A DNA stretch of 64,000 nt, from positions 1,550,001 through 1,614,000 of the forward strand of contig NZ_BJHV01000001.1 of assembly GCF_005405925.1 (NCBI RefSeq), in the 5' to 3' direction. Under the pieces are notes generated by a model. It was not told the origin of the DNA. It saw nothing but the letters and a program-made list of their open reading frames with translations, and made no database searches. Positions 27,801 through 37,630 of this stretch are shown one piece after another; the stretch's first letter is position 1; each line of letters begins with the position of its first letter. The position numbers were made by a program, and so were the translations under genes. The stretch is from Streptomyces antimycoticus. GTDB taxonomy: Bacteria; Actinomycetota; Actinomycetes; Streptomycetales; Streptomycetaceae.

Positions 27801-28496
27801 ATCGCGCAGTTCGGCGGCCACGTCCTCCACATAGCGGCGCAGGATGGGCGAGAGATACGCGTCGACCACGGTGGTGTCGCCGCGTGACACCAGTTTCATC
27901 AGCGGGCTGACCTCGTGGGAGCAGCTCACCTGCGGGAAGCCGATGTCGCGCGCCACCTCGGCGAGGGCCCTTTCGTGGGCGGCGTGCCGATAGCCGTGCA
28001 GCAGGACGACGGCGGCGCTGCGGAAGCCGTCGCGGTGGGCGGTGCGCAGCGCCTCGGCGGCGGCGTCGAGGTCCAGGGGGCGGACGACCTCGCCGTGGGC
28101 GTCCACCCGCTCGGGGATCTCCACCACCCGGTCATACAGCGCCTCGGGGAGCAGGATCCGGCGGTCGAAGAGGCGGGGGCGGTTCTGATACGCGATGCGC
28201 AGGGCGTCCCGGAAGCCTTCGGTGACGACGAGGACGGTCGGCTCGCCCTTGCGCTCCAGCAGGGCGTTGGTGGCGACCGTGGTGCCCATCTTGACGACGT
28301 CGATCCGGTCGGCCGGGACCGGTTCACCGGGGCCGAGCCCCAGCGTCTGCCGGATCCCGGCGACAGCGGCGTCGGTATAGCGCTCGGGGTGGTGGGAGAG
28401 CAGCTTGCGGGTGACCAGACGGCCGTCCGGACGCTTGCCGACGACGTCCGTGAAGGTTCCGCCCCGGTCGATCCAGAATTCCCAGCGACCCGTCAC
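24877..28496 (-). CDS. ATP-dependent 5-oxoprolinase/hydantoinase (HyuA-HyuB fusion), frameshifted
   Basis: About 1206 residues after one base is restored, the length of full OPLAH-type 5-oxoprolinases. Start GTG 28496, stop 24877. The HyuA half shows an actin-like ATP-binding start ([12 protein letters not shown]), [14 protein letters not shown] and [14 protein letters not shown]. The HyuB half shows [48 protein letters not shown] and [11 protein letters not shown]. Near 27450 the coding strand reads CCGCCTGC where CCGGCCTGC is expected. The conserved [18 protein letters not shown] therefore breaks into [10 protein letters not shown] and stop, and resumes in the next frame. The enzyme cleaves 5-oxoproline to glutamate with ATP; hydantoin substrates are possible. 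Its start overlaps the restored stop of the SGNH gene by GTGA. Confidence 0.85.
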
Positions 28497-29778
28497 CCCG
28501 CCATTGTCGCAGCGGGCGGCGGTGTGTCGGCGATGAGCGGGGCGGCGGGCGGGTGGGACAGCGGCATGGTGGGGACAGGCTGCGGGGCGGCGGACGAGGG
28601 CGTGGGCCGCTCGGTGAGTGGGCTGGTGGGCGGATGAGGGAGCAGGGCCGGGGCCGGGCCGCTGGTCACCACGGTGAGCGCGGCGAGGGTCGCCCGGCGG
28701 TCCCGCTCCTCAAGCAGATGGGCGGTGCCCGGAGGCGGTGCCTCCATTCCAGGGCGGCCAGCGCGACCAGGCCGGGCAGGAGGTCGGTGCAGCGGTCCGC
28801 GATCCAGCGGGTGCCGCGGGTAGCCATCCACCACGCGGAGGCCGCACGCGAGGGCGCGGGGCCGTCGAGCTCCAGGGACGGCGGGGCGCCGGTCGCGACG
28901 GACCGGGCGCGCAGGGCGCTGTGGAACTCCCTGGCCAGCAGCCGGTGCCCGAGCTCGCTCGGGTGCAGCCGGTCCACGCTCCACGCCCGCCGCTCGGCGA
29001 CCCAACTGTGGTCGCCGAGCTCCACATGGACCGCCTCGTACCGCTGGGACAGTGCGTGCACCACAGTGTTCACCGCGCGCATCCGGCGCCCCAGCGGGCG
29101 CGCGAGCGCGGACGGCAGCCCCAGCATCCGCCCTGGGTCGGGCAGGCAGGCGGTGAGCACCACGGCGCCGTCGGCGCGCAGCGCGCCGATCGTGCGGTCG
29201 AGGGCCTCGGCGACCCGGTGGATGTCGAACGAGTCGCGCAGCGTGTCGTTCCCGCCGACCACGACCGAGGCCAGATGCGGGCGGGCGCGGCGGGCTTCGG
29301 CCAATTGCTCATCCGCGACATCGGCGGCCAGCGCGCCGCTGCGGGACACATTGACGAACTCCACCGGCTCAGCGGGGTGCGGCCCGGTGGCGGCCGCCAG
29401 CAGCGCGGCCCAGCCACGCCATCCGCCGCCGGGCGCCGGGTCGCCGAGCCCCTCGGTGAGCGAGTCGCCGAGGGCGGCGAACCTCAGCCTGCGCGGCTCC
29501 GCGCCGTCGCCCGGGCCCGGCGCCGGGCCGGGCGTCCGCCCCACCGGGTGCGGGGCAGTGGTGGAACCCTGCCCCGCACCCTCCGTCTCCGTCTCCGTCT
29601 TCGTAAGGACGGCCTCCGTAAGGCTGGCCCCCTTAAGGACGGCCTCCGTAAGGATGGCCCCTTTAAGGACGGCCCCCTTAAGGACGGCCTCCGTAAGGAT
29701 GGTGTCCGTAACAACGGCCTCCGTACGAGACGGTTCCGTACCAGCGCGGTCCCCCGTGTGAGCGCCGGCTGCGCTCAC
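28493..29778 (-). CDS. SGNH/GDSL hydrolase with pentapeptide-like N-terminus, frameshifted
   Basis: About 428 residues after one base is restored. The start is GTG 29778, overlapping the stop of the upstream glycosyltransferase (GTGA). Residues 12-50 follow an A-x-L-x-x pattern ([20 protein letters not shown]), as in pentapeptide repeats, and a Pro/Gly linker follows. The catalytic domain has block [16 protein letters not shown] (Ser nucleophile), block [14 protein letters not shown] and block [17 protein letters not shown] (Asp-His). Typical substrates are esters of lipids or sugars. The C-terminal domain ([20 protein letters not shown]) is common in Streptomyces paralogues. Near 28730 a run is one base short. 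The restored frame runs [25 protein letters not shown] to a stop at 28493 that overlaps the 5-oxoprolinase GTG. Confidence 0.75.
29595..29735 (-). repeat. 15-bp tandem repeats encoding pentapeptide-like units
   Basis: About eight imperfect copies of a 15-mer close to ctccgtaaggacggc lie in the 5' coding part of the SGNH hydrolase gene. They encode five-residue units of the form A-(V/I/S)-L-x-x. Confidence 0.8.
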
Positions 29779-31004
29779 CGCACACCGCCGACTGCCCGAT
29801 GCGCCGAGACCGCCGCGGCGGCCGGGAGCGCCACGGCCGGGACCCGGCCGCCGTCGGCGGACCGGACGCCCTCGGTGGACGCGTCATGGGCGGTCAGGAA
29901 GGAGGCGACCGCCGCGGGCCAGCCGTAGCGTTCGGCGCGTGCCCGGGCCGCCGCCCGGCGGAGGGGCTCGGAGCGGGCCAGGACGCGCTCCACGGCGTCC
30001 GCGAAGGCCGTTCCGTCGTCCGCGGCGGTCTCGCCCGCGGCGCCGACGATGTCGGGCAGCGCGGAGAGCGCGCTGACGACGACGGGCGAACCGCACGCCA
30101 GCGCCTCCAGCGCCGCGAGGCCGAAGGTCTCCGCCGGGCCCGGCGCCAGCACGACATCGGCACTGGCCTGGATGGCGGCGAGCCCCGCCCGCTCCGCCAC
30201 ATGACCGAGGAAGACGGCCGGAAGCCCCTCGGCGTGGGCGCGGGCCTCCAGGCGCGGCCGCAGCGGCCCGTCCCCGGCGACCACGAGCGCCGCGGAGACA
30301 CCCCGCCGCCGCAGCTCGGCGAGCGCGTCGAGCGCCCGGCCCGGCCGCTTCTCGGGCGAGAGCCGCGAGCACATGGCGAGGAGAACGGCCGCCTCACCAC
30401 GATGGTGGTCCCGCAGCGCGGCGTCGTGGTGGGAGGGGTGGAAGTGGCCGAGATCCACGCCCAGAGGGGCGCGTACGACATTCCGCGCGCCGATCCGTAC
30501 AAACTCGCGCGCCGCCCATTCGGTGGTGCAGACGATCCGCGAGTACGCCCGCGCGGTACGGAGGTTGAGCCGGTCCGCGGCGCCCTGGGCGAACCCGTCC
30601 GGCACGCCCCACGTGCGCAATACGGCGTCCGCGCTCTCGTGGGAGACCATCACGGCCGGGACGCGGGCGCGCCGCGCCCACTCCCCCGTCCAGCGGAGGG
30701 TGGTGCGGTCCGACACTTCGAGCCGGTCCGGCGCCAGGCCGTCGAGCAGCCGGGTCAGCCTCCGCCGGTCGGTCAGGACGCGGTAGCCGCCGGTACCGGG
30801 GATGGTCGGCCCGGGGAGCGTGATCACGCGCCCCTGCCGGGTCTGCTCGTCCGAGACCCGCTCGCCCGGCACCACGAGGACGGCCTCGTGCCCGGCCGCC
30901 TGATAACCGGCCCCGAGCTCGCGCAGCGCGGTGCGGAGGCCGCCGGAGGCGGGGGTGACGAAGTTGGCCAGCCGGACGATGCGCAGGCCCTTGCCGTCGT
31001 TCAT
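29775..31004 (-). CDS. GT4-type glycosyltransferase
   Basis: 409 residues from ATG 31004, which has a GGAGGA site about 9 bp upstream; an ATG at 31031 in frame is less well supported. GT-B fold: an N-terminal acceptor domain (RIVRLANFVTPASGGLRTALREL) and a C-terminal nucleotide-sugar domain with CSRLSPEKRPGRALDALAEL and the E-x7-E region PAETFGLAALEALACG. GT4 enzymes of this type commonly transfer mannose or glucose to lipids, often phosphatidylinositol or diacylglycerol. The acceptor here is not known. It is first in an operon with the SGNH hydrolase and the large 5-oxoprolinase, with a stop-start overlap. Confidence 0.9.
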   Translation of the reverse strand: MNDGKGLRIVRLANFVTPASGGLRTALRELGAGYQAAGHEAVLVVPGERVSDEQTRQGRVITLPGPTIPGTGGYRVLTDRRRLTRLLDGLAPDRLEVSDRTTLRWTGEWARRARVPAVMVSHESADAVLRTWGVPDGFAQGAADRLNLRTARAYSRIVCTTEWAAREFVRIGARNVVRAPLGVDLGHFHPSHHDAALRDHHRGEAAVLLAMCSRLSPEKRPGRALDALAELRRRGVSAALVVAGDGPLRPRLEARAHAEGLPAVFLGHVAERAGLAAIQASADVVLAPGPAETFGLAALEALACGSPVVVSALSALPDIVGAAGETAADDGTAFADAVERVLARSEPLRRAAARARAERYGWPAAVASFLTAHDASTEGVRSADGGRVPAVALPAAAAVSAHRAVGGVR

Positions 31005-31107
31005 GCTGCTCTCTCCTCCCACGGCACTCATGGTGTGTGCCTTTCATTCGCTTCTCCGCCCGCACGGCATACAGGCGCGGGTATCGGCCCCGGCCGCCGT
31101 CCGGCGC

Positions 31108-32274
31108 TCACGCCGCGACCGCCGTACGGGCCGCCAGCACCTCGGTGTAGTGGTCGATCAGCTGGTCGCCGATCGCCTCCCAGGTGCGGCCCTCGACCGC
31201 CTCCCGGCCGGCGTGCCCCAGTGCCGCGCGCAGCCTCGCGTCGGCCGAGAGCAGCGATACAGCGTCGGTCACCTCGGTCTCGTCCCCGGGCGGCACCAGC
31301 AGCCCCGTACGCCCGTGGTCGACGAGGTCGAGCGGGCCGCCCGCCGCGGGCGCGACCACCGGGACGCCGCTGGCCTGGGCCTCCTGCACGGTCTGGCAGA
31401 AGGTCTCCTGGGGCCCCGTGTGGGCGAAGACGTCCAGCGACGCGAAGACGCGGGCCAGGTCGTTGCCGGTGCGGCGGCCGAGGAAGCGGGCCCTCGGCAT
31501 GGCCGCCCGCAGCGCGGGCTCGCTCGGCCCGTCCCCGACCACGACGACCTGGACTCCGGGCAGCTGGCTCAGCGGTGCGAGCAGCTCGACGTTCTTCTCC
31601 GGGGCGAGACGGCCGATGTATCCGACGATCAGCTCACCGCCGGGGGCGAGAGACCGACGCAGCTCCGGGTCGCGGCGCGAGGGATGGAAGCGCTCGGTGT
31701 CGACCCCGCGCGGCCACAGCCGGATCCGCGGCACACCGTGCTCCTCGAGGTCGCGGGCGGAGGCGGTGGAAGGAGCCAGGGTGCGGTCGGCGGCGGTGTG
31801 CACGGCGCGGATGCGCCGCCAGGCCGCGTTCTCGCCCGCGCCGAGGTAGGTGCGGGCGTAGGAGCCGAGGTCGGTCTGGTACACGGCCACCGCCGGTATC
31901 CGCAGCCGGAGTGCGGCGGTCATCCCGCGCGCACCCAGCACGAAGGGGCTGGCGAGGTGGACGACGTCGCTGTGGTGGGAGGTGATGGCGGCGGCGAGCT
32001 TACGGCTGGGGAGGGCGACCCGGACCTGCGGATAGCCGGGCAGGGGCAGGGAGGGGATGCGTATGACGGGGTACGGATGCGACCGGTCGAGCTCCCCTTG
32101 GCTCTCGGGTGGACCGCCTGCCGTGGCGGGCGGTGGGCCTCCGGGGGGACCCGCCGGTGCGATGACCAAGGGGTGATGACCACGGCGGTGGAGATGGTCG
32201 GCCGTCTGCAGCGTGCAGTGAGCGACGCCGTTGATGTCGGGTGGGAAGGATTCAGTCACGATGGCGACACGCAT
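31108..32274 (-). CDS. GT4-type glycosyltransferase (MgtA-like)
   Basis: 388 residues. The N-terminus MRVAIVTESFPPDINGVA is the typical GT4 start with the glycine-rich loop. The C-terminal domain has GYIGRLAPEKNVELLAPL, VVVGDGPSEPALR and the E-x7-E motif in PQETFCQTVQEAQASGVPVVAP. It resembles GDP-mannose-dependent alpha-mannosyltransferases (MgtA/PimB group), which act at the cytosolic face of the membrane; sugar and acceptor are inferred only. It is separated from the other GT4 gene by about 100 bp, same strand, and they may work on one glycolipid. Confidence 0.9.
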   Translation of the reverse strand: MRVAIVTESFPPDINGVAHCTLQTADHLHRRGHHPLVIAPAGPPGGPPPATAGGPPESQGELDRSHPYPVIRIPSLPLPGYPQVRVALPSRKLAAAITSHHSDVVHLASPFVLGARGMTAALRLRIPAVAVYQTDLGSYARTYLGAGENAAWRRIRAVHTAADRTLAPSTASARDLEEHGVPRIRLWPRGVDTERFHPSRRDPELRRSLAPGGELIVGYIGRLAPEKNVELLAPLSQLPGVQVVVVGDGPSEPALRAAMPRARFLGRRTGNDLARVFASLDVFAHTGPQETFCQTVQEAQASGVPVVAPAAGGPLDLVDHGRTGLLVPPGDETEVTDAVSLLSADARLRAALGHAGREAVEGRTWEAIGDQLIDHYTEVLAARTAVAA

Positions 32275-32590
32275 ACCGGTGTTGTCGGCGTACGAAGGGT
32301 GGCTCCGGCATCGTGCACGTTTCGCGCCGTAGAACGTCCCATGAGCGTTGGCCTTCGCGCTCCCCGGGCGCCGCTCAGGACCCCGGCGAGATCACGTCAA
32401 ACCCGCATGTACCCGCCTCAATGAGCGACCGGTCACTCGGCGTGAAACTGTCGCCCGGGTGAACACCCTGTTCGCGCGGCGCGGAGGTACGGAGGGTGAC
32501 GCACCCTTCACCCTGCCGGGGAAGACGCGTCTGTCGCCTCCGAGGTTGCGCGCCCCGGCGCGAGATCGAGCTCCGGGGCGGCCGGCGGGG
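32275..32590. other. Intergenic, no gene seen
   Basis: 316 bp between the GT4 start and the HEAT-repeat gene stop. No supported reading frame. A short GC hairpin (CGCGCC-CC-GGCGCG, 32549-32562) downstream of the HEAT-repeat gene could be a weak terminator. The upstream promoter of the MgtA-like gene must lie near its left end. Confidence 0.5.
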
Positions 32591-34015
32591 TCAGAAGTCC
32601 GGGGTTTCGGGCCCGATGCGGCTGCGGACCGCCGTCTGGACCTCGGCCTCCTCCGCCGGATCGGCGGCCAGCCGGCGGAGCTGTTCGACGACGCGGGTGT
32701 CGGCGGTGGCGGCGTGGCGGGCGGCGAGTTCGCGGGTGCTCTCCTCGCAGTCCCACAGGCATTCGACGGCGAAGCCCGCCGCGAAGGACGGATCGGTGGC
32801 GGCCAGCGCGCGGGCGGCGCGGCCGCGCAGGTGGGAGGAGGCCGTCTCGCGGTAGACATGGCGCAGTACGGGCGCGGCGCAGGAGATCGTCAGGCGTCCG
32901 GCGCCGTCGACGAGCGTCCACAGGATCTGGGCGTCCGGGCCCTCGGCCCGGACCGTGCGGCGGAGGGCGGCGAGCACGAGCGGGGTGTCGTACTGACCGC
33001 CGCGGCAGGAGAGCATCGCGGCCGCCGCGTCACCGAGGGCGTCGGGGCGGTGGGCCCAGACGCGGGCCCGGTCGAGGGCGGAGATACTGCGCATGCGTTC
33101 GAAGGCGGAGAGGGCCGCTTGGGAGACCAGCTCCGAGGCGTCCGGCTCGGTCACGGCCGCCTCGATCAGGTCGAGCACCTCGGGGTCGCCGATCTCCGCG
33201 AGATGCCGCAGCGCCGCGGCGCGCGCGGCGTCGGGGGCCGACGCGGCGGCGGCGAGGAGTTCGGGTCGGTCCTCGGGACCGGCGACGGCGGCCAGGCAGC
33301 GGGCCGCCGCGTCGGGGCGGCGGGCATCCGGCTTCAGATCGTGCTCCCGCTGGGCCCACAGCAGGATGTCGTGGACGCTCCATCCGGGGCGCGGTCCCGA
33401 GGGCCGCATCTGGCGCTGCCACCGGTCGAAGGCGCCCTGCTCCGCCGCCGCGCGCACCCGCGGCCCGTGGTGCGGATCGCCGGCCCACAGCCGCCAGGGC
33501 CGGGGTTCGTAGGCGCCGCGTACGACGGCGGCCAGCTCGGCGTCGCCCTCGGTGGTCTCGGGGAAGCGGGCGAGGACCGCGGGGGCCAGGCCGCGCAGCC
33601 CGGGGTCGTCGTCGCGCAGGGCCAGCTCGTCGAGGGCCCATTCCCAGTTGCTGCCGGCCGCGGTGTAGCGGCGCAGGAGCCGCAGGGCGTCGGCCCGGCC
33701 GTAGGCGGCGAGGTGGCCGAGGACGGAGAGGGCGAGCCCGGTGCGCGCCTCGTCGTCGTTGACCAGGTCGTCGGGGTGGAACAGATGCTGTTCGATTTCG
33801 TCGAGCTCGGCGTCGAGGTCCAGACAGAGCCTGGCGTAATAGAGCGAGCGGTTCTCGACCTGCCAGTCACGGCGGGGGTCGTGCAGCACACAGTGGTGCA
33901 GTGCCGCGAGCGCCTCGGCCCGCGGCGCGGCGAGGGCATGCAGGGTCCCGTCGCCGCGGCCTCGCTGAAGGAGGCCGAGCAGGGTGCCGCTGGGCGCTAT
34001 GTCTGGATCGAACAT
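32591..34015 (-). CDS. HEAT-repeat protein
   Basis: 474 residues from ATG 34015 (MFDPDIAPSGTLLGLLQRGRG), which I chose because the conserved body begins there; in-frame starts further upstream lack conserved sequence. The protein is almost wholly helical, with repeated pairs such as AALRHLAEIGDPEVLDLIEAAVTE and AARALAATDPSFAAGFAVECLW, typical of HEAT or PBS-lyase-like repeats. It has no signal peptide, membrane helix or catalytic motif. Such proteins are scaffolds for protein contacts; the partner is unknown. It is transcribed divergently from the PAS-PP2C gene. Confidence 0.8.
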   Translation of the reverse strand: MFDPDIAPSGTLLGLLQRGRGDGTLHALAAPRAEALAALHHCVLHDPRRDWQVENRSLYYARLCLDLDAELDEIEQHLFHPDDLVNDDEARTGLALSVLGHLAAYGRADALRLLRRYTAAGSNWEWALDELALRDDDPGLRGLAPAVLARFPETTEGDAELAAVVRGAYEPRPWRLWAGDPHHGPRVRAAAEQGAFDRWQRQMRPSGPRPGWSVHDILLWAQREHDLKPDARRPDAAARCLAAVAGPEDRPELLAAAASAPDAARAAALRHLAEIGDPEVLDLIEAAVTEPDASELVSQAALSAFERMRSISALDRARVWAHRPDALGDAAAAMLSCRGGQYDTPLVLAALRRTVRAEGPDAQILWTLVDGAGRLTISCAAPVLRHVYRETASSHLRGRAARALAATDPSFAAGFAVECLWDCEESTRELAARHAATADTRVVEQLRRLAADPAEEAEVQTAVRSRIGPETPDF

Positions 34016-34329
34016 GAGGTCAGCATCCGGTGCGGGAGGTTCGCTGGCAACGGGATTTCCGTCGATCGGCATTCTTGCCGATGTCCTGGCGCCGTATGCC
34101 TGATGAACGGCGTGGGACTGAGGGACTCCCGAGCGCCGCAGCCTACCCGGAATCGCGCCCTCCGCCGATTCCCCGCGGATATGGCCCCGGAAGGCCATCG
34201 GCATATGCCGCAAGCACCACCGGATCGGGTATTGCCAAACCGCTTACGGGATGTCGCAGCCTGTGCAAGAGTCGTTACCGGTCCCTCCCCTCAAGACCCG
34301 GCCGCGCCGCGCCCGTATCGGAGAACGTC
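34016..34329. other. Divergent promoter region
   Basis: 314 bp between the HEAT-repeat gene and the PAS-PP2C gene. No gene seen. It includes the perfect 12-bp palindrome CGGCATATGCCG at 34199-34210, a possible regulator site, and a GGAG ribosome site just before ATG 34330. Confidence 0.5.
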
Positions 34330-35852
34330 ATGCCGTCCCCCCGCTCCGCGGACCATCCCGCCGTTCCACCTCCCCAGCGTGACACGGTCGACGCCCTCAT
34401 CTCGCAGACCCAGCGGCTCCGCGGCGGGCTCGACGCCGTCCGCCGCGACACCGTCGCGGATCTGGGCGGTACGGACGACGCGCAGGTGCGCTGGCAGCGT
34501 GCGCTGTGCGAGCTCGCCGCCCACCAGTTGGACGATCTGGACCGGCATCTGGGCGAGCTGCGCGAGGGACTGCTCGCCGATCCCCCAGAACGGACGAGGA
34601 GACCGAAGCCGACGCGACGGAGACGGGGACGGAAGCCGACGCGCGGGCGGCGGCCGAGGCCCCGGCCGAAAGTGATGGCACCGGCCGCGGTTCGCTGCTG
34701 AGCCGGGTCGGCAGCGCCGAGTGGAACCTCCTCTCCGACGAGGTGACCTGGTCCGACGAGCTGTGCCGGATCTTCGGCCGCGACCCCGGGGACGGCGGGC
34801 TCACCCTCGACGAGCTGCCCTCCTGGGTCTTCTCCGAGGATCAGCCGATGCTGACCGCGATGGTCACGGACTGCCTGGTGGACGGAAAGCCGATCGACGG
34901 CGAGTTCCGCGTCGTGCGCGCGGACGAGGTGGTGCGCACCGTCCATATGGCGGGCGAGCCGGTGCTCGACACCGACGGCAGCACCGCCTCCATGTGGGCC
35001 GTGCTCCGGGACGTGAGCGAGCTGCGCCGCAGCGAACGGGCGGTGCGCGAAAGCCGGGACACCCTCAGCCACCAGCGGCGGATCGCGCGGACCGAGCGCC
35101 GGCTGGCGGTGGAGGTGCAGGAGGCCGTGCTGCCGCCGTGGCGCGGCTCCCTCCGGCTTCCGTCCGGTGACGGCTTTCCGGGCGCCGGCCCGGCGGCCGA
35201 CGGCGCCGCCCTCGATATCGCCGCCCACTATCTCCCCTCCGAGTCCAGCGCCCAGATCGGCGGCGACTGGTACGACGCGCTCGAACTGCCGGACGGACGG
35301 ACCCTGCTGAGCGTCGGCGGTCTCACCGGCCATGGCGTGACCGCGACCTGCGGTATGGCCATGCTGCTGGGCGCGGTGCGCGGCATGGCGGTGGCCGGGA
35401 TCGAGCCGGGCCCGCTGATGGGGCGGCTCAACCAGCTGCTCGCCGTCTCCTCCCAGCCCGCGCTGGTCGGCGCCGCCTGCGGGCAGTACGACCCGCGCAC
35501 CCGCACCCTGGTGTGGGCGCAGGCCGGACACCCCGCCCCGCTGCTCTTCCGCGACGGGACGGGACGCCCGCTGCGCTCTCCCGACGGCGTGCTGCTCGGC
35601 GCCACCACGGGCGCCACGTATACCCAGTCCGAGGAGCGGCTGGAGCCGGGCGATCTGCTGGTGCTGCACACCGGACGGCTCGCCCAGGACGCCGAGGGCG
35701 CCACCGAGCGGCTGCTCGCGCTCGCGCCACGGCTGACCGCCGCCCATGGCGCACAGGAGTGCGTACGGACCGTGGCCGAGGCGTTCGGCGACGAGCCGCG
35801 CGAGAACGACGCCTGTGTGCTGATCGCCAGGGTCACCGGTGCCCGCGCATGA
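34330..35852 (+). CDS. PAS domain-PP2C (SpoIIE/RsbU-type) phosphatase, frameshifted
   Basis: About 507 residues after one base is restored. The start is ATG 34330 with GGAG 7 bp upstream. The order is an N-terminal helical segment (about 20-90), an acidic linker, a PAS domain (about 125-225: VGSAEWNLLSDEVTW, RIFGRDP), a short signalling helix, and a PP2C/SpoIIE phosphatase domain (about 265-505) with QIGGDWYDALELPDG, GHGVTATCGMAMLLGAVRG, WAQAGHPAPLL and the metal-binding ENDACVLIARV. Such enzymes dephosphorylate anti-sigma factor antagonists. In the CCCCC at 34582 one C is missing: LLADPP should continue RTDEETEADATETG. The length has remainder 2 modulo 3, as expected. Confidence 0.85.
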
Positions 35853-35877
35853 CGCGGCTTCCCACGTCGGCATCGAT

Positions 35878-35935
35878 CCTCGTGAGGCACGGTGATCGGA
35901 CCTCGTAAGGCGCGGTGATCGGACCTCGTGAGGCG
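35878..35935. repeat. 23-bp tandem repeat
   Basis: Two full copies (35878-35900 and 35901-35923, two mismatches) and 12 bp of a third, of the form cctcgtgaggcacggtgatcgga. They sit in the gap between the PP2C gene and the end of the convergent NsdA-like gene. Confidence 0.8.
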
Positions 35936-36029
35936 TTGGCTTCCCGTACGGGTGACTTGTTTCGTCAGGGTTGACTCGTCGTAAGGCGTTGCCCCCTCGT
36001 CGGGCCCCTGGTGCGGCGTGGCCCGGCCG

Positions 36030-37538
36030 CTAGACGGCCGCGCTCCGGGCGATGGAGCCGGACCCTTTCAGCCCCGGGCCACCCTTCCCCGTGCCACCCT
36101 TCGGCATCACCTGCTGGATCTCCTCACGCAGCTCCCGGATGGCCGGTGTCGTGGAGTACCGCCCGGTGAGCCGGTACATCTCGCGCAGCCGGTCCCAGGT
36201 GCGATGCGAGGAGTTCTGCTCGATCGTCAGCAGGGCCATCCGGGCATAGCGCTCGGCCTGCTCGGGATCGTCGCCGATGAAACAGGACGAGGCGATGGAG
36301 ATGTAGTCGAAGATCTGGGACCGCTGGCGCCCGCCCTCCCGCATCCGCAGCGCCTTCTTGGCATGGCTCTCGGCGATGCCCGCCGCCCCCGGCTCATGCT
36401 CGGCGAGGGTGCGGTAGACCAGCCCCTGCATCCCGTACAGATCCGCCTCGTTGAACAACTGCATCCAGCTCGGCGCCGGCCCCTCGTCCCGGTCCGAGAT
36501 GAACAGCTCCTCCGCCTCGCCCAGAGCGCGGCGCACCGCCTGGCCGTTGCCCTTGGACGCCTGCGCCCATGCCTCGATGGTGCAGAACATGGCCCGGGTG
36601 CACGGCAGCGCGGCCTCGCCCGCACCGGTCTTGGCCAGCTTCATCAGATCCAGGGCGTCGTCCGGGCGGCCCAGGTGGACCATCTGCCGGGCGGCCCGGG
36701 AAAGCGCCTCGCTCGCCCGGGGGCGGTCGCCGCCCTCGCGGGCCGCGTGGGCGGCGATGACGAAGTACTTCTGGGCGGTGGGCTCCAGGCCGACGTCATG
36801 GGACATCCAGCCGGCGAGCACCGCCAGGTTGGCCGCCACCCCCCACAGCCTGCGCTGCAGATGCTCGGGGTGGCGGTAGGCGAGCATGCCGCCCACCTCG
36901 TTGAGCTGGCCGACCACGGCCTTGCGCTGGAGCCCGCCGCCGCGGGCCGCGTCCCAGGCGCGGAAGACCTCGACCGAGGTCTCCAGGGCGTCGATCTCCT
37001 GGGAGCCGACCGGGGCGGCCTCATAGCGGTCGAAGCCCACGGGCTCGACGGACAGGGGATTGTCGGTACGGGGCGCGTCGGTGGCGAGGGTGGGGTCGGA
37101 GAGCAGAAACTCGCTCATGGCACCGGTGATGGCGGATCCTGCGGCGAGCGCGGCGCCCGCACCCACCAAGCCGCGTCGGTTGAACATAAGGTCCATTCCC
37201 GTGAATTCGGTGAGGACCGCGGCCGTGGACTCGGGCGGCCAGAGCAGCCCGTCGGCGGGCTGCCCCTTTCCCGAGCGCCCCCCTCGTCCGAACCCGAGAT
37301 CCTCAGTGGTCACGACTCGACCGAGACGCTCGGTGAACAGGGCCGCCAGCACCTTGGGCACGGGATCGCGCGGCGTCTCGCCGGTGTCGATCCAACGCCG
37401 CACCCGCGAGGTGTCGGTCGCCAGCTGCGGATGGCCCATGGCCGCCGCCTTCCGGTTCACGAGCCTCGCGAGCTCCCCCTTGGACCATCCGGCGAGGCCG
37501 AACAGGTCCGCAAGACGGGTGTTGGGTTCCCTCGTCAC
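36030..37538 (-). CDS. NsdA-like TPR regulator with N-terminal HTH
   Basis: 502 residues, GTG 37538. The N-terminal 80 or so residues ([38 protein letters not shown]) form an XRE-like helix-turn-helix as in NsdA-type proteins of Streptomyces. The C-terminal 300 residues are TPR-like helical repeats ([61 protein letters not shown]). NsdA represses antibiotic production and development; this is a paralogue, so the same job is not assured. It is divergent from the APH-like gene, and short decamer repeats lie in between. Confidence 0.8.
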   Translation of the reverse strand: MTREPNTRLADLFGLAGWSKGELARLVNRKAAAMGHPQLATDTSRVRRWIDTGETPRDPVPKVLAALFTERLGRVVTTEDLGFGRGGRSGKGQPADGLLWPPESTAAVLTEFTGMDLMFNRRGLVGAGAALAAGSAITGAMSEFLLSDPTLATDAPRTDNPLSVEPVGFDRYEAAPVGSQEIDALETSVEVFRAWDAARGGGLQRKAVVGQLNEVGGMLAYRHPEHLQRRLWGVAANLAVLAGWMSHDVGLEPTAQKYFVIAAHAAREGGDRPRASEALSRAARQMVHLGRPDDALDLMKLAKTGAGEAALPCTRAMFCTIEAWAQASKGNGQAVRRALGEAEELFISDRDEGPAPSWMQLFNEADLYGMQGLVYRTLAEHEPGAAGIAESHAKKALRMREGGRQRSQIFDYISIASSCFIGDDPEQAERYARMALLTIEQNSSHRTWDRLREMYRLTGRYSTTPAIRELREEIQQVMPKGGTGKGGPGLKGSGSIARSAAV

Positions 37539-37601
37539 GTCAAGCCCCCAGGTTCCTCGGCTGACTTGACAGTAACGGCCCCGTCACGAGCCGTGCGACT
37601 A

Positions 37602-37630
37602 TTCGCCAGGGTTCGCCAGGGTCCGCCAGA
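37602..37630. repeat. Three direct decamers (ttcgccaggg)
   Basis: Two exact copies and one variant (tccgccaga) in phase, one helical turn apart, in the gap between the NsdA-like gene and the APH-like gene. Spacing of about 10 bp suggests a protein-binding array. Confidence 0.5.

Noticed and set aside
27423..28496. Separate HyuA-only gene
   Set aside because: It ends within [13 protein letters not shown] conserved sequence because of a lost base, and the rest of the protein resumes at once in another frame.
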